A stretch of DNA of 64,000 nt from Paraburkholderia sejongensis (GCF_020880815.1 NZ_JAJITD010000005.1:372001-436000); one strand, 5' to 3'; numbered from the stretch's first letter, positions 10,483 to 19,327 are shown. A program made the numbers and translations. Notes: generated from the sequence alone by a model not told the origin.

Positions 10483-11790
10483 ATGCATCGGATCACCACG
10501 ACCGGCCGGGTCAACCTCGGTCATCTGTTCTGGCTGCGCTGCCTCGCGATCATCGGTCAGCTGCTGACGATCGCCTTCGTGCAGATCTTCATCGGCGCGA
10601 ACCTGCCGTTGCCGGCGATGCTGCTCGTAATCGCACTCGAAGTGCTGTTCAACGCGCTCACGTGGTGGCGCGTGTCGCAGCAGCGGCCCGAGTCGAACAT
10701 GGAGCTGTTCGGCCAGATCTGGGTCGACCTCGGCGCGTTGTCGGCATTGCTGTTCCTGTCCGGCGGCACCAGCAATCCATTCGTTTCGCTGTACTTGCCA
10801 TCGCTGGCGATCGCCGCCGCGGTGCTGCCGTGGTATCTGATGGCCTGGCTCGCGGCATTCGCGGTGGCCTGCTACGCAGTGCTCAGCTTCGACTCGGTGC
10901 CGCTCAATCTCGATAATCCCGCCAATCTGTTCGAGTACTACCGCGCCGGTATGTGGGTCAACTTCATGGTGAGCGTGGGACTGATCGCGTGGTTCGTTGC
11001 GCGCATGTCGAAGGCGCTGCGGCTACGTGACGCAGCGCTCGGAGACGCGCAGCAGCGCTTGCTTCACGACGAACGGGCGGTCGCGCTCGGCGTGCAGGCG
11101 GCCACGGTGGCACACGAAATCGGCACGCCTCTGTCTACAATCGCCATGTTGTCCGAGGAATTACGCGATGCGGCGCGCACCGACCCGGGGCTTGCACCGT
11201 ACAGCGCCGATCTCGAACTGCTCGAACAGCAAATGACCTTGTGCACGTCGGCGCTGGCGCGGTTGCGAAGCCGTGCGAGCACGACGAATCGCCAACTGGT
11301 CGACAAGTGGCTCGAATCGTTCGCCGAGCAGTGGCGGTTGCGTCATCCGCACGTGAAGTTCGAGCGGCTGGGTACGCCCCCCGCCGACGTCAGTCTCGAC
11401 GACACGGTCGCCGTAAGCCAGATCCTGACGATCCTGCTCGACAACGCGGCGCGCGCGAGCCGCGATCACGTGACGCTGTCCTGTGCGCTTGCCGCGCGCG
11501 GCGATCAGATCGTGTTTGATGTGTGCGACGCGGGCCCGGGCATTCCGGCCTCGTTGCGCGGCTCGCTCGGTGCGATGCCGGTCGACAGCACCCAGGGCGG
11601 CCACGGGGTCGGGCTGTATCTGGCATTTTCGGCGGCGGCGCGTCTCAGGGGATCGATCGAGCTGACCGACGTCAGCGCGGCGCGGCCGCGCGGCACGCGC
11701 GCGGTGCTGCGACTGCCGATCGCCGCGCGCACCATTTCCGGAGCGAGCCATCCAGGCGCCGCGCCATCCAACACGGAGAAACAGGCATGA
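10483..11790 (+). CDS. regB: RegB/PrrB-type redox sensor histidine kinase
   Basis: 435-residue membrane histidine kinase. Six hydrophobic segments occupy about residues 15-175. GGTSNPF at residues 94-100 matches the GGxxNPF heptapeptide that RegB uses to sense the ubiquinone pool. The H-box is AHEIGTPLS with His211. Cys254 lies in the dimerisation helix at the position expected for the redox-active RegB cysteine. The catalytic domain carries LLDNAARAS (N box), DAGPGIP (G1) and GGHGVGLYLA (G2). RegB phosphorylates RegA and usually controls respiration, and carbon or nitrogen fixation genes, in response to redox state. It overlaps regA by 4 bases. It could also be named prrB or roxS. Confidence 0.93.
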   Translation: MHRITTTGRVNLGHLFWLRCLAIIGQLLTIAFVQIFIGANLPLPAMLLVIALEVLFNALTWWRVSQQRPESNMELFGQIWVDLGALSALLFLSGGTSNPFVSLYLPSLAIAAAVLPWYLMAWLAAFAVACYAVLSFDSVPLNLDNPANLFEYYRAGMWVNFMVSVGLIAWFVARMSKALRLRDAALGDAQQRLLHDERAVALGVQAATVAHEIGTPLSTIAMLSEELRDAARTDPGLAPYSADLELLEQQMTLCTSALARLRSRASTTNRQLVDKWLESFAEQWRLRHPHVKFERLGTPPADVSLDDTVAVSQILTILLDNAARASRDHVTLSCALAARGDQIVFDVCDAGPGIPASLRGSLGAMPVDSTQGGHGVGLYLAFSAAARLRGSIELTDVSAARPRGTRAVLRLPIAARTISGASHPGAAPSNTEKQA

Positions 11791-12329
11791 GCGAAAAGAA
11801 TTTTCTGGTGATCGACGACGACGAAGTGTTCTCCGGCATCCTCGCTCGCGGTTTGACGCGGCGCGGCTATACGGTGAGCGAAGCACACAACGCGGACGAA
11901 GCGATCCGGCTCGCGAATCAGCAGAAGTTCAGCGAGATTACCGTCGACCTGCATCTGGGCAACGACTCGGGTCTGACTCTCGTCGCGCCGTTGCGCGATC
12001 TGCAGCCCGATGCGCGGATGCTGGTGCTGACCGGTTACGCGAGCATCGCGACCGCGGTGCAGGCGGTCAAGGACGGCGCCGACAACTATCTCGCCAAGCC
12101 CGCCAACGTCGAGACGATTCTGTCGGCGCTGCAAAGCGAGGCCAGCGCGCTGCAGGCCGAAGAGGCGCTGGAAAAGCCGCAGCCGCTGTCGGTCGCGCGG
12201 CTCGAATGGGAGCATATCCAGCGCGTGCTCGCCGACAACGGCGGCAATATCTCGGCAACCGCGCGCGCGCTGAACATGCATCGGCGGACTTTGCAGCGCA
12301 AGCTCGCGAAGCGGCCGGTCAGGCAGTAA
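11787..12329 (+). CDS. regA: RegA/PrrA-type response regulator
   Basis: 180 residues. The receiver domain has the acidic pair in LVIDDDE, phospho-acceptor Asp54 in ITVDLHLG, Thr in LTGYAS and Lys in YLAKPAN. The C-terminal Fis-type helix-turn-helix is NGGNISATARALNMHRRTLQRKL, as in RegA/PrrA/ActR. It is the cognate regulator of the sensor encoded immediately upstream, with ATGA start-stop overlap, so the two are co-translated. A 12-bp intrinsic terminator follows about 60 bases after the stop. Confidence 0.94.
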   Translation: MSEKNFLVIDDDEVFSGILARGLTRRGYTVSEAHNADEAIRLANQQKFSEITVDLHLGNDSGLTLVAPLRDLQPDARMLVLTGYASIATAVQAVKDGADNYLAKPANVETILSALQSEASALQAEEALEKPQPLSVARLEWEHIQRVLADNGGNISATARALNMHRRTLQRKLAKRPVRQ

Positions 12330-12390
12330 GCGGCGCGCGGGCCGCCGCCGGCGCATCGCGCGCTTCGCGTTTCAAGCGGGCCAAAACAGA

Positions 12391-12424
12391 ACGGGCTGCC
12401 TTTTGCAAGGCAGCCCGTTTTTTA
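12391..12424 (+). terminator. Intrinsic terminator after regBA
   Basis: A 12-bp perfect stem, ACGGGCTGCCTT at 12391-12402 and its complement at 12407-12418, with a TTGC loop and six Ts after it. It also lies 21 bases beyond the hslU stop on the other strand, where a weaker T-rich run follows, so it may work both ways. Confidence 0.88.
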
Positions 12425-12444
12425 TGCGTCAGCGGCGTGAGCCG

Positions 12445-13791
12445 TTACAGCACGTAGCGCGACAGATCTTCGTCTTCCGCGACCTCGTTGAGCGCGCGAT
12501 CGACATACGCCGCATCGACGCGCACCGTGTGGCCCGAATGATTGCCGGCCGAGAACGACACTTCCTCGAGCAGCTTTTCGATCACCGTGTACAGACGCCG
12601 CGCGCCGATGTTCTCGGTCTTCTCGTTGACCGAGTAGGCGATTTCGGCGAGCCGGCGAATGCCGTCGTCGGCAAATTCCAGATGCACGTCTTCGGTCGCG
12701 AGGAGTGCCTGGTATTGCTTGACGAGGCTCGCGTCGGTCGACACGAGGATCGACTCGAAGTCCTTCACCGACAGCGAATCGAGTTCGACGCGAATCGGGA
12801 AACGGCCCTGCAGTTCCGGAATCAGATCGCTCGGCTTCGCGAGATGGAACGCGCCGCTCGCGATGAACAGGATGTGATCGGTCTTCACCATCCCGTACTT
12901 GGTATTGATCGTCGTACCTTCGACGAGCGGCAGCAGATCGCGCTGCACGCCCTGACGGGACACCTCGCCGCCGCCGGCTTCGTTGCGCGACGCGATCTTG
13001 TCGATCTCGTCGAGGAACACGATGCCGTTCTGCTCGACGTTTTGCACCGCCTTGGTCTTCACCTCTTCGTCGTTCAGCATCTTGCCGGCTTCTTCGTCGG
13101 TGAGCACCTTCAGCGCTTCCTTTACCTTCATCTTGCGGCGGGTCTTCTTGCCGCCGCCGATGTTGGCGAACATCGAGCGGATCTGCTCGGTCATGTCTTC
13201 CATGCCCGGCGGCCCCATGATGTCCATGCCGACCTGCGGCTGTTCGACGTCGAGTTCGATTTCCTTGTCGTCGAGCTGGCCTTCGCGCAGACGCTTGCGG
13301 AACGTCTGACGGGTGGTGCTGCCTTCGTCGGCGGTATCGGCGGCGCTCGAACTGGAACCGAAGCCGACCGGCCGTGCGGTGGGCAGCAGGATGTCGAGGA
13401 TGCGGTCCTCGGCCAGATCGCCGGCCTTGGTGCGCACTTTGCGCATTTCCGTTTCGCGCGTCTGCTTGACCGAAATCTCGATCAGGTCGCGCACGATGCT
13501 GTCGACGTCGCGGCCCACGTAGCCCACTTCCGTGAACTTGGTCGCTTCGATCTTGATGAACGGCGCGTCCGCGAGCTTCGCGAGACGCCGCGCGATTTCG
13601 GTTTTGCCGACGCCGGTCGGTCCGATCATCAGGATGTTCTTCGGGGTGATTTCCTGGCGCAGCGGGTCGTCGACCTGCTGACGACGCCAGCGATTGCGCA
13701 GCGCAACGGCGACCGCTTTCTTCGCACGGCCTTGGCCGATGATGTGTTTGTCGAGTTCGGAGACGATCTCGGCGGGGGTCATGGTGCTCAT
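12445..13791 (-). CDS. hslU: HslU, ATPase subunit of the HslVU protease
   Basis: 448-residue AAA+ unfoldase (ClpY). Walker A is GPTGVGKTE, followed by the family block [18 protein letters not shown] that includes the GYVG pore loop. Walker B is [11 protein letters not shown], the arginine-finger region is GRFPIRVEL, and the C-terminal helix ends EDLSRYVL, which docks into HslV. It unfolds substrates for HslV during heat stress. An extended I-domain (about residues 110-240) has a Ser/Ala-rich loop. It follows hslV by 9 bases and is in one heat-shock operon with it. Confidence 0.97.
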   Translation of the reverse strand: MSTMTPAEIVSELDKHIIGQGRAKKAVAVALRNRWRRQQVDDPLRQEITPKNILMIGPTGVGKTEIARRLAKLADAPFIKIEATKFTEVGYVGRDVDSIVRDLIEISVKQTRETEMRKVRTKAGDLAEDRILDILLPTARPVGFGSSSSAADTADEGSTTRQTFRKRLREGQLDDKEIELDVEQPQVGMDIMGPPGMEDMTEQIRSMFANIGGGKKTRRKMKVKEALKVLTDEEAGKMLNDEEVKTKAVQNVEQNGIVFLDEIDKIASRNEAGGGEVSRQGVQRDLLPLVEGTTINTKYGMVKTDHILFIASGAFHLAKPSDLIPELQGRFPIRVELDSLSVKDFESILVSTDASLVKQYQALLATEDVHLEFADDGIRRLAEIAYSVNEKTENIGARRLYTVIEKLLEEVSFSAGNHSGHTVRVDAAYVDRALNEVAEDEDLSRYVL

Positions 13792-13800
13792 CGTGGCTCC

Positions 13801-14337
13801 TTACTCGATCGTCTCAATGACGCGGTTGTGGTTCGTGTAGATGCACATGTCGCCGGCAATCTCCAGCGACTTCTCCACGATGTCGCGCGGCGACAGTTCG
13901 GTGTTGTCGGCGAGGGCCTTCGCGGCGGCCTGCGCATACGCGCCACCCGAGCCGATCGCGCAGATTCCGCCTTCGGGGTCGAGCACATCGCCGTTGCCCG
14001 TGATGACGAGGGTGGTGGTCGCGTCAGCGGTGATCAGCATCGCTTCGAGACGGCGCAGCATCCGGTCGGTGCGCCAGTCCTTCGCGAGTTCGACCGCCGC
14101 GCGGGTGAGATTGCCCTGATGTTTTTCCAGCTTCGCCTCGAAGCGGTCGAGCAGCGAGAAGGCGTCGGCCGTGCCGCCGGCGAAGCCGACCAGCACCTTG
14201 CCGTTATAGATGCGCCGGACTTTCTTCGCGCCGCCTTTCATGACGATGTTGCCGAGCGTGACCTGGCCGTCGCCGCCCAGCGCAACCTTGTTGCCGCGGC
14301 GCACGGAAACGATCGTCGTGCCGTGAAATTGCTCCAT
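13801..14337 (-). CDS. hslV: HslV, peptidase subunit of the HslVU protease
   Basis: 178-residue proteasome-like threonine peptidase (ClpQ). The catalytic Thr is in [15 protein letters not shown], so a six-residue propeptide must be removed to expose it, a feature of several betaproteobacterial HslV proteins. [13 protein letters not shown] and [14 protein letters not shown] are family blocks. The start at 14337 has an AGAGGAA ribosome site; the upstream in-frame Met at 14355 would add six residues and is less likely. A sigma-32-like promoter lies about 115 bases upstream. Confidence 0.96.
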   Translation of the reverse strand: MEQFHGTTIVSVRRGNKVALGGDGQVTLGNIVMKGGAKKVRRIYNGKVLVGFAGGTADAFSLLDRFEAKLEKHQGNLTRAAVELAKDWRTDRMLRRLEAMLITADATTTLVITGNGDVLDPEGGICAIGSGGAYAQAAAKALADNTELSPRDIVEKSLEIAGDMCIYTNHNRVIETIE

Positions 14338-14450
14338 ATGCGTTCCTCTTTGCAAAGCGGGTAGGACGCGGCAGCGCGGTGCGCGTGCCGCATGAATCCT
14401 GTCAGCGGACGGCGCGCCGGCCGGCGCGCTCGTGAGCGCATGTCGGGTTT

Positions 14451-14478
14451 ATTTTAGGGCGCACGCGTTCATATCAAG
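14451..14478 (-). promoter_or_regulatory. Candidate heat-shock (sigma-32) promoter of hslVU
   Basis: On the minus strand CTTGATA (14478-14472) and CCCTAAAAT (14459-14451) are separated by 12 bases. They resemble the sigma-32 consensus CTTGAAA and CCCCATnT. Position and target fit, because hslVU is a classical sigma-32 operon. Confidence 0.5.
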
Positions 14479-14604
14479 ATGCGCCAAAAGGCATACGGAA
14501 AAAAACTGCGCAGGCGCTGCGGAAGAGGCGGAAAGGGCGGAAAGACGGCGGAAAGGCAGGGCGGCGGCGGTTACAGCAGCGCGCGTTCACAAAGCGCGAC
14601 ACAA

Positions 14605-14634
14605 AAAGAAAAGGCGCACGGTTCTCCGTGCGCC
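14605..14634 (-). terminator. Intrinsic terminator of dksA
   Basis: Minus-strand stem GGCGCACGG-AGAA-CCGTGCGCC (9 bp, 14634-14613) followed by TTTTCTTTTTG. It lies about 50 bases after the dksA stop. Confidence 0.85.
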
Positions 14635-14685
14635 TCTCGACGAAGCAGCGTTTTCGGGGCGAGGCCGCAGCCGCGCCGCCGCCGA

Positions 14686-15105
14686 TCAGTCGCCGAACAG
14701 CTTCTGGCGCAGTTCGCGGCGCTCCTGGGCTTCGAGCGACAGCGTCGCCGTGGGTCGCGCGAGCAGACGCGGGATGCCGATCGGCTCACCGGTTTCTTCG
14801 CACCAGCCGTACTCACCCGCGTCGATGCGTGCGATCGACTGCTGCACCTTCTTCAGCAGCTTGCGTTCGCGGTCGCGCGTACGCAGTTCGAGCGCATGCT
14901 CTTCCTCGATCGTCGCGCGGTCGGCCGGGTCCGGCACGATTACCGTTTCGCGCAGGTTCTCGGTGGTCTGGCCGGCATTGCGGAGAATGTCCGCCTGCAG
15001 CTGTTCGAGCCTGTTCTTGAAGAAGGCGAGCTGATCCTCATTCATGTAATCCTTGTCGCTCATCTTCAGGATTTCGGCTTCGGTCAAGAGTCGTTTCGTC
15101 GTCAT
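14686..15105 (-). CDS. dksA: DksA, RNA polymerase-binding transcription factor with degenerate zinc finger
   Basis: 139 residues. DksA binds the RNA polymerase secondary channel and, with ppGpp, mediates the stringent response. The long coiled coil and the tip motif DPADRA (D59, D62, A64; consensus DxxDxA) are intact. The zinc-finger module keeps the family spacing, but only the first ligand is a cysteine: C102, T105, S123 and A126, i.e. C-x2-T-x17-S-x2-A instead of four cysteines. Zinc-independent DksA variants with replaced cysteines are known (DksA2 of Pseudomonas). The start at 15105 follows the family start MTTKRLL. The next gene on the strand upstream is a COG0523 metal GTPase, a pairing also known for zinc-limitation dksA paralogues. 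Confidence 0.93.
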   Translation of the reverse strand: MTTKRLLTEAEILKMSDKDYMNEDQLAFFKNRLEQLQADILRNAGQTTENLRETVIVPDPADRATIEEEHALELRTRDRERKLLKKVQQSIARIDAGEYGWCEETGEPIGIPRLLARPTATLSLEAQERRELRQKLFGD

Positions 15106-15796
15106 CTGGCTTACTTCTTCAATGTGAGGCAAAACTCTTACAAGTGCCCGCACTCCCGTATAGCCCGCAAGGGCGTCGCGCTAACGCGCGGTGCAGGTGG
15201 TCACGAGCGATGGACTGTCGTGACGCCAAAACGCCTCGCGCCCACACGCCTCGCGCCGTGCTAGCTACGCCGCTGCGGGGCCGAACTCCTCTGGAAACCG
15301 ATTCTCAGTGCTCCTGAGGCATCGCTTGCCGGCAAACGTGGGCCCTTTCAGGCCATGCCCACCGGCGTTTTCGGCGTGTCTCCGGACAAGATTTTCCGGC
15401 GCCATTTCAGGCCCGTCGCGGGATACGCGCGACCGGGCAATTCGTTGTCATTCTCCAGTGGGCACGTATTGTAACTGAATCACAATAGCGCACCGCAACT
15501 GCTTAAAACCGTCTGCGGCGCATCGATATCCCGAAAATATAACGCGCACACGCCCAAAAAGCGATGGTCGTGCACGCATTAATACAGCAGGGTTTTCACG
15601 CGCTTTTCACAAGAGCGGTGTTCGAACGCCGGGCTTGGACGCACTGGCGTGAGTCGCGCGAGTGATTTTCAGCAGACGATTATCCCCGCGCGAGACGCGA
15701 CCGCGACGCGCGGCGCTCGTATTGAGTGCTTTTGCGGAGCAAGCCGCATGCCGCGCGCGGTACGTTCGCGACAGCGAACCGCGCGGGCCGCGTGGC
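15106..15796. other. 691-base gap upstream of dksA, no gene seen
   Basis: I found no convincing coding frame. A 21-bp dyad, TATTGT-9-ACAATA at 15467-15487, stands out. Its minus-strand TACAAT could be a -10 for dksA, which would give a leader of about 350 bases. No known RNA family was recognised. Confidence 0.5.
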
Positions 15797-16903
15797 TTAA
15801 ACGAGGCAGGCGTCGAGGCCGTCGGTGATCAGGTCGCGCGGCAGGTCGATGCCGATGAACACCATCTTGCTGTTCTTCTTCTCGACCGGTTGCCATTTCG
15901 CGGCGAGATCGCTGCCCATCATCTGATGCACGCCCTGGAACACGACCTTGCGGTCGACGCCCTTCATATACAGCACGCCCTTGTAGCGCAGCAGATGCTC
16001 GCCGTAGATCTGCAGAATGCCGCCGAGGAAATCTTCCAGCTTGTTCGGATCGAACGGACGATCGCTGCGGTACACGAACGACTTGATCTTGTCGTCGTGG
16101 TGCGCGTGGTGATGATGCGCGTGATCGTGACCTTCGTGATCGCAATGACCGTGGTCGTGATCGCAGTTCGCGTGATCGTGATCGTGATCGTGATCGCCGT
16201 GGGTGTGGCCGTGCTCGTCGTGCGCATGCGCGTGGCTGTGCGCGTGTTCGTCTTCGGAGAGGAAGTCCGGATCGATTTCGAGCTTCGAATTCAGGTTGAA
16301 GCCGCGCAGGTCGAAAATTTCCTTGATGTCCGCTTCGCCGAAGTTGACGACCTTGATCGCCGCCTTCGGGTTCATGTGCAGCAGACGGTGGCGCAGATCG
16401 GCAATGTGCTGTTCATCGACCAGATCGGCCTTGGTGACAAACAGGCGGTCCGCGAAGCCGACCTGGCGCTGTACCACTTCGTGTTCGTCGAGCTGGTGGT
16501 TCGCGTGCTTCGCGTCGACCAGCGTAATGATCGCATCGAGCAGGAATTCGCCGGCGATCTGGTCGTCCATGAAGAAGGTCTGCGCGACCGGGCCCGGGTT
16601 CGCGAGGCCGGTGGTTTCGATCACGACGCGGTCGAAGTCCACTTCGCCCGCCTGCTTCTTCGCGGCCAGATCGCCGAGCACGCGCGACAGGTCGCCGCGA
16701 ATCGTGCAGCAGATGCAGCCGTTGCTCATCTGGATGATCTGCTCGTTGCTGTCCTGCACGAGGATGTCGTTGTCGATGTTCTCTTCGCCGAACTCGTTTT
16801 CGATCACGGCGATCTTCATGCCGTGCTTTTCGTTCAGGATGCGCTTGAGCAGGGTGGTTTTGCCGCTGCCGAGAAAGCCGGTCAGGATCGTGACTGGAAT
16901 CAT
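15797..16903 (-). CDS. COG0523 (CobW/YjiA/ZigA-type) GTP-binding metal chaperone with His-rich loop
   Basis: 368-residue G3E-family GTPase. Walker A is GFLGSGKT (residues 9-16), the metal-binding CxCC is GCICC (Cys63, 65, 66), and ETTGLANP and VTKADLV are nucleotide-site blocks. Between the GTPase and the CobW C-terminal domain is a loop of about 50 residues made almost entirely of His and Asp, with a few Gly, Ala and Cys, which should bind several transition-metal ions. Such proteins are thought to deliver zinc or cobalt to client enzymes under metal limitation. A 19-bp inverted repeat lies 40-58 bases upstream. The metal and client are not evident from the sequence. Confidence 0.93.
   Translation of the reverse strand: MIPVTILTGFLGSGKTTLLKRILNEKHGMKIAVIENEFGEENIDNDILVQDSNEQIIQMSNGCICCTIRGDLSRVLGDLAAKKQAGEVDFDRVVIETTGLANPGPVAQTFFMDDQIAGEFLLDAIITLVDAKHANHQLDEHEVVQRQVGFADRLFVTKADLVDEQHIADLRHRLLHMNPKAAIKVVNFGEADIKEIFDLRGFNLNSKLEIDPDFLSEDEHAHSHAHAHDEHGHTHGDHDHDHDHANCDHDHGHCDHEGHDHAHHHHAHHDDKIKSFVYRSDRPFDPNKLEDFLGGILQIYGEHLLRYKGVLYMKGVDRKVVFQGVHQMMGSDLAAKWQPVEKKNSKMVFIGIDLPRDLITDGLDACLV
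16171..16194. repeat. Hexanucleotide microsatellite in the His-rich loop
   Basis: Four perfect tandem copies of CGTGAT, which on the minus strand encode alternating His and Asp. Copy number could change without frameshift. Confidence 0.9.
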
Positions 16904-16942
16904 GTGGGTCGCCTGTAAGTCGTGAATCGGTGCGTGATCGAA

Positions 16943-16961
16943 CGCTAGCGCTGCGCTAGCG
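16943..16961. promoter_or_regulatory. Perfect 9+1+9 inverted repeat upstream of the COG0523 gene
   Basis: CGCTAGCGC-T-GCGCTAGCG, a perfect dyad centred about 50 bases upstream of the GTPase start. It has the size of a metalloregulator or other dimer operator. It does not look like the AT-rich Zur consensus, so no regulator is assigned. Confidence 0.45.
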
Positions 16962-17094
16962 AATGCATAGGCCGGGCGCGGCAGCCGGGTAGCGCGCTGC
17001 CCTGTCTAGCCGGTTATTGAAACATATTTGCCTGGCGGGCGCTGACGCGCATGGGTTGGGCCCGCCACGGGCAATCGCCCACAAATAAGGGCGC

Positions 17095-18297
17095 TCAGGC
17101 GATTTGCAACAGCAGCCCCTTCAGATACTCGCCTTCCGGGAACGCGGTCAGCAGCGGATGATCGACACCCGCGCCGAGCCGTTTCAGGATGCGCGCGTCG
17201 ACGCGCGCATCGGCGGCCGCGCCCGCGACGATCTTCTGAAACAGTTCCGGATCGATCGCGCCCGAGCACGAATAGGTGAACAGCAGGCCGCCCGGGCGCA
17301 GCAGCTTCAGGCCGGTCAGATTGATGTCCTTGTACGCGCGCGAGGCGCGGTCCACGTGCTCGCGCGAGGGTGCGAATTTCGGCGGATCGAGCACGATCAG
17401 GTCGAAGCGCTCGCCTTCGTCGTAAAGGCGACGCAGCGTCTTGAACGCGTCGGCGTCGAGCCAGGTGGCGCGCTCCGCGTCGAAGCCGTTGGCCTCGACG
17501 TTGCGCTGCGCGATCGCCAGAGCCTCGCCCGACGAATCGACCGACACCACGCGTTTCGCACCCCCCTTCAACGCCGCCAGCGAGAACCCGCCGGTGTAGC
17601 AGAAGCAGTTCAGCACGTCGCGATCCTGCGCGAACTGCTGCACCAGCAGCCGGTTGTCGCGCTGGTCGACGTAGAAGCCGGTCTTGTGGCCGTTGCGCAC
17701 GTCGACGTGATAGCGCACGCCGTTTTCGCTCGCGATCAGCGCGTCCGACGGCGGCTCGCCAGCTAGCACGCCGGTGATCTGCTCGAGCCCTTCCTTCTGG
17801 CGGATCGACACGTCCGAGCGCTCGTAGACGTTCGGGCAGCCGGTCGCGCTGACCAGCGCGGCGACGATCGCTTCCTTCCAGGCTTCGACGCCCGCCGCCA
17901 TGAACTGGCAGACGACCTGGCTGCGCTGGCCGGCGTCCTCGGCGACGTAGTAATCGACGATCAGGCCCGGCAGGCCGTCCGCCTCGCCGAAGATCAGCCG
18001 CGTCGCGCCGGTGTCGCGCACCATCGCGCGACGATGCGCGAGCGCGCGCTGCACGCGTCGCTTGAAGAACGCGTGATCGATCGGTTCGGCTTCGTCGAAG
18101 CTCCAGACCCGCGCGCGGATCTGCGAGTGCGGGCTGTACGCGGCGCGCGCGAGGAAGCGGCCGTCGTGCGCGCGCACCAGCACGGTCGCGCCGGGCTCGG
18201 GACGGCCGTCGACGCGCTCGATCGCGTTCGCATAGACCCACGGATGGCGGCGCAGCAGCGATTTTTCTTTCGACGGTTTGAGCGTAACGGTATTCAT
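17095..18297 (-). CDS. rlmI: RlmI-like 23S rRNA m5C methyltransferase
   Basis: 400-residue class I rRNA large subunit methyltransferase. The N-terminal PUA-like domain (about residues 1-75, LLRRHPWVYANAIE) is followed by an EEHEH-like segment and the Rossmann domain with VLNCFCYTGGFSL (SAM), VLDPPKFAPS, and TYSCSGAI carrying the catalytic Cys. The E. coli homologue RlmI modifies C1962. An upstream ATG in the same frame at 18315 would add six residues; 18297 gives the common MNTVTLKPSKEKSL start. It is last in a dapF-DUF484-xerC-rlmI direction-sharing group, 106 bases after xerC. Confidence 0.9.
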   Translation of the reverse strand: MNTVTLKPSKEKSLLRRHPWVYANAIERVDGRPEPGATVLVRAHDGRFLARAAYSPHSQIRARVWSFDEAEPIDHAFFKRRVQRALAHRRAMVRDTGATRLIFGEADGLPGLIVDYYVAEDAGQRSQVVCQFMAAGVEAWKEAIVAALVSATGCPNVYERSDVSIRQKEGLEQITGVLAGEPPSDALIASENGVRYHVDVRNGHKTGFYVDQRDNRLLVQQFAQDRDVLNCFCYTGGFSLAALKGGAKRVVSVDSSGEALAIAQRNVEANGFDAERATWLDADAFKTLRRLYDEGERFDLIVLDPPKFAPSREHVDRASRAYKDINLTGLKLLRPGGLLFTYSCSGAIDPELFQKIVAGAAADARVDARILKRLGAGVDHPLLTAFPEGEYLKGLLLQIA

Positions 18298-18403
18298 CGG
18301 GTGTCGATCAGGCAATGGGCCGCGCGGTTGAGCCGGCGCGGCGGGTGAAAAGCGGGCGGCCGGCGCGTGGCGTCGGTCGCGTGATGAGTGGCGGGCCGGC
18401 TTG

Positions 18404-19327
18404 TCAGTCGCGCTTTTTCGCGCGCGGATGCGCGTTGTCGTAGACGCGCGCGAGGTGCTGGAAATCGAGCCCCGTGTACACCTGGGTCGCGGTGATGCTG
18501 GCGTGGCCGAGCAATTCCTGCACCGCGCGCAGATCGCCGCTCGACTGCAACACGTGGGTCGCGAACGAATGGCGCAGCACGTGCGGATGCACGTTGGCCG
18601 GAATGCCGGCCGCGAGCGCCGCGCGCTTCACGCGCTCGCGCACCACGTTCGGCGACAGCCGGTTGCCGCGCACCGACAGAAACAGCGGATACGGATCGTG
18701 GCGGACCATCTGGTCGCGCGCCGCGAGCCACGCATTGAGCGCGGCGACCGCCTTGCTGCCGACCGGCACGAGGCGGCGCCGGTTGCCCTTGCCGAGCACT
18801 TCGACTTCGCCGGAATCGAGCTTGAGCCAGCCGGCCGAGCGGTAGCCGTCGATGTCGGTGAAGCGCACGTCGAGGCCGACCAGTTCGGCGAGGCGCAGGC
18901 CCGACGAGTAGAACAGTTCGAGCATCGCGTGATCGCGCAGCCCTTCGGCCGACGCGGCGGGCGGGGTGTCCATCAGGCGGCTGGCGTCGTCGACGGACAG
19001 CGCTTTGGGCAGCGTCTTGCCCTGCTTCGGCGCGCGCACCGCGGCGACCGGATTGGCCGGCAACTCGATGCGGCCCGCGAGCCAGCGGTAGAACGCACGC
19101 CACGCCGACAGCCGATGACCGATCGAGCGCGCGCCGAGCCCGCCCGCATGCGCGCGCGCGACCGCGCCGCGGATGTCGACCGGCGTCAGGCTTTCGAGCG
19201 GCCGGCCGTTGGCGAGCCGCTGCAGTTCGTCGAGCTCATGCGTGTAGCCGCGCAGCGTGTGCGCCGACAGCCGCCGCTCGTGCTCGAGGTGCGACAGGTA
19301 GGCGGCGATGTGGGCGGCGGCGGTCAC
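18404..19327 (-). CDS. xerC: Tyrosine recombinase XerC
   Basis: 307-residue site-specific recombinase that, with XerD, resolves chromosome dimers at dif. The N-terminal SAM-like core-binding domain (AAYLSHLEHERRLSAHTLRG) is followed by the catalytic domain with Arg in SSGLRLAEL, HVLRHSFATH (HxxR), LLGHASI and the nucleophile Tyr in TQVYTGLD. No ATG exists in a suitable place. A GTG at 19327 gives the normal family length and lies 32 bases after the DUF484 stop, so I chose it; the frame remains open upstream only as a shadow of DUF484. Confidence 0.9.
   Translation of the reverse strand: MTAAAHIAAYLSHLEHERRLSAHTLRGYTHELDELQRLANGRPLESLTPVDIRGAVARAHAGGLGARSIGHRLSAWRAFYRWLAGRIELPANPVAAVRAPKQGKTLPKALSVDDASRLMDTPPAASAEGLRDHAMLELFYSSGLRLAELVGLDVRFTDIDGYRSAGWLKLDSGEVEVLGKGNRRRLVPVGSKAVAALNAWLAARDQMVRHDPYPLFLSVRGNRLSPNVVRERVKRAALAAGIPANVHPHVLRHSFATHVLQSSGDLRAVQELLGHASITATQVYTGLDFQHLARVYDNAHPRAKKRD

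Noticed and set aside
12403..14364. 653-codon plus-strand ORF
   Set aside because: Antisense to hslU and hslV, which are certain genes.
16166..16200. CRISPR-like or regulatory direct repeat
   Set aside because: The repeated CGTGAT is coding DNA for alternating His and Asp.
18404..19327. Phage or island integrase
   Set aside because: The recombinase lies in the conserved dapF-DUF484-xerC context and has XerC sequence blocks; no attachment site or phage genes.
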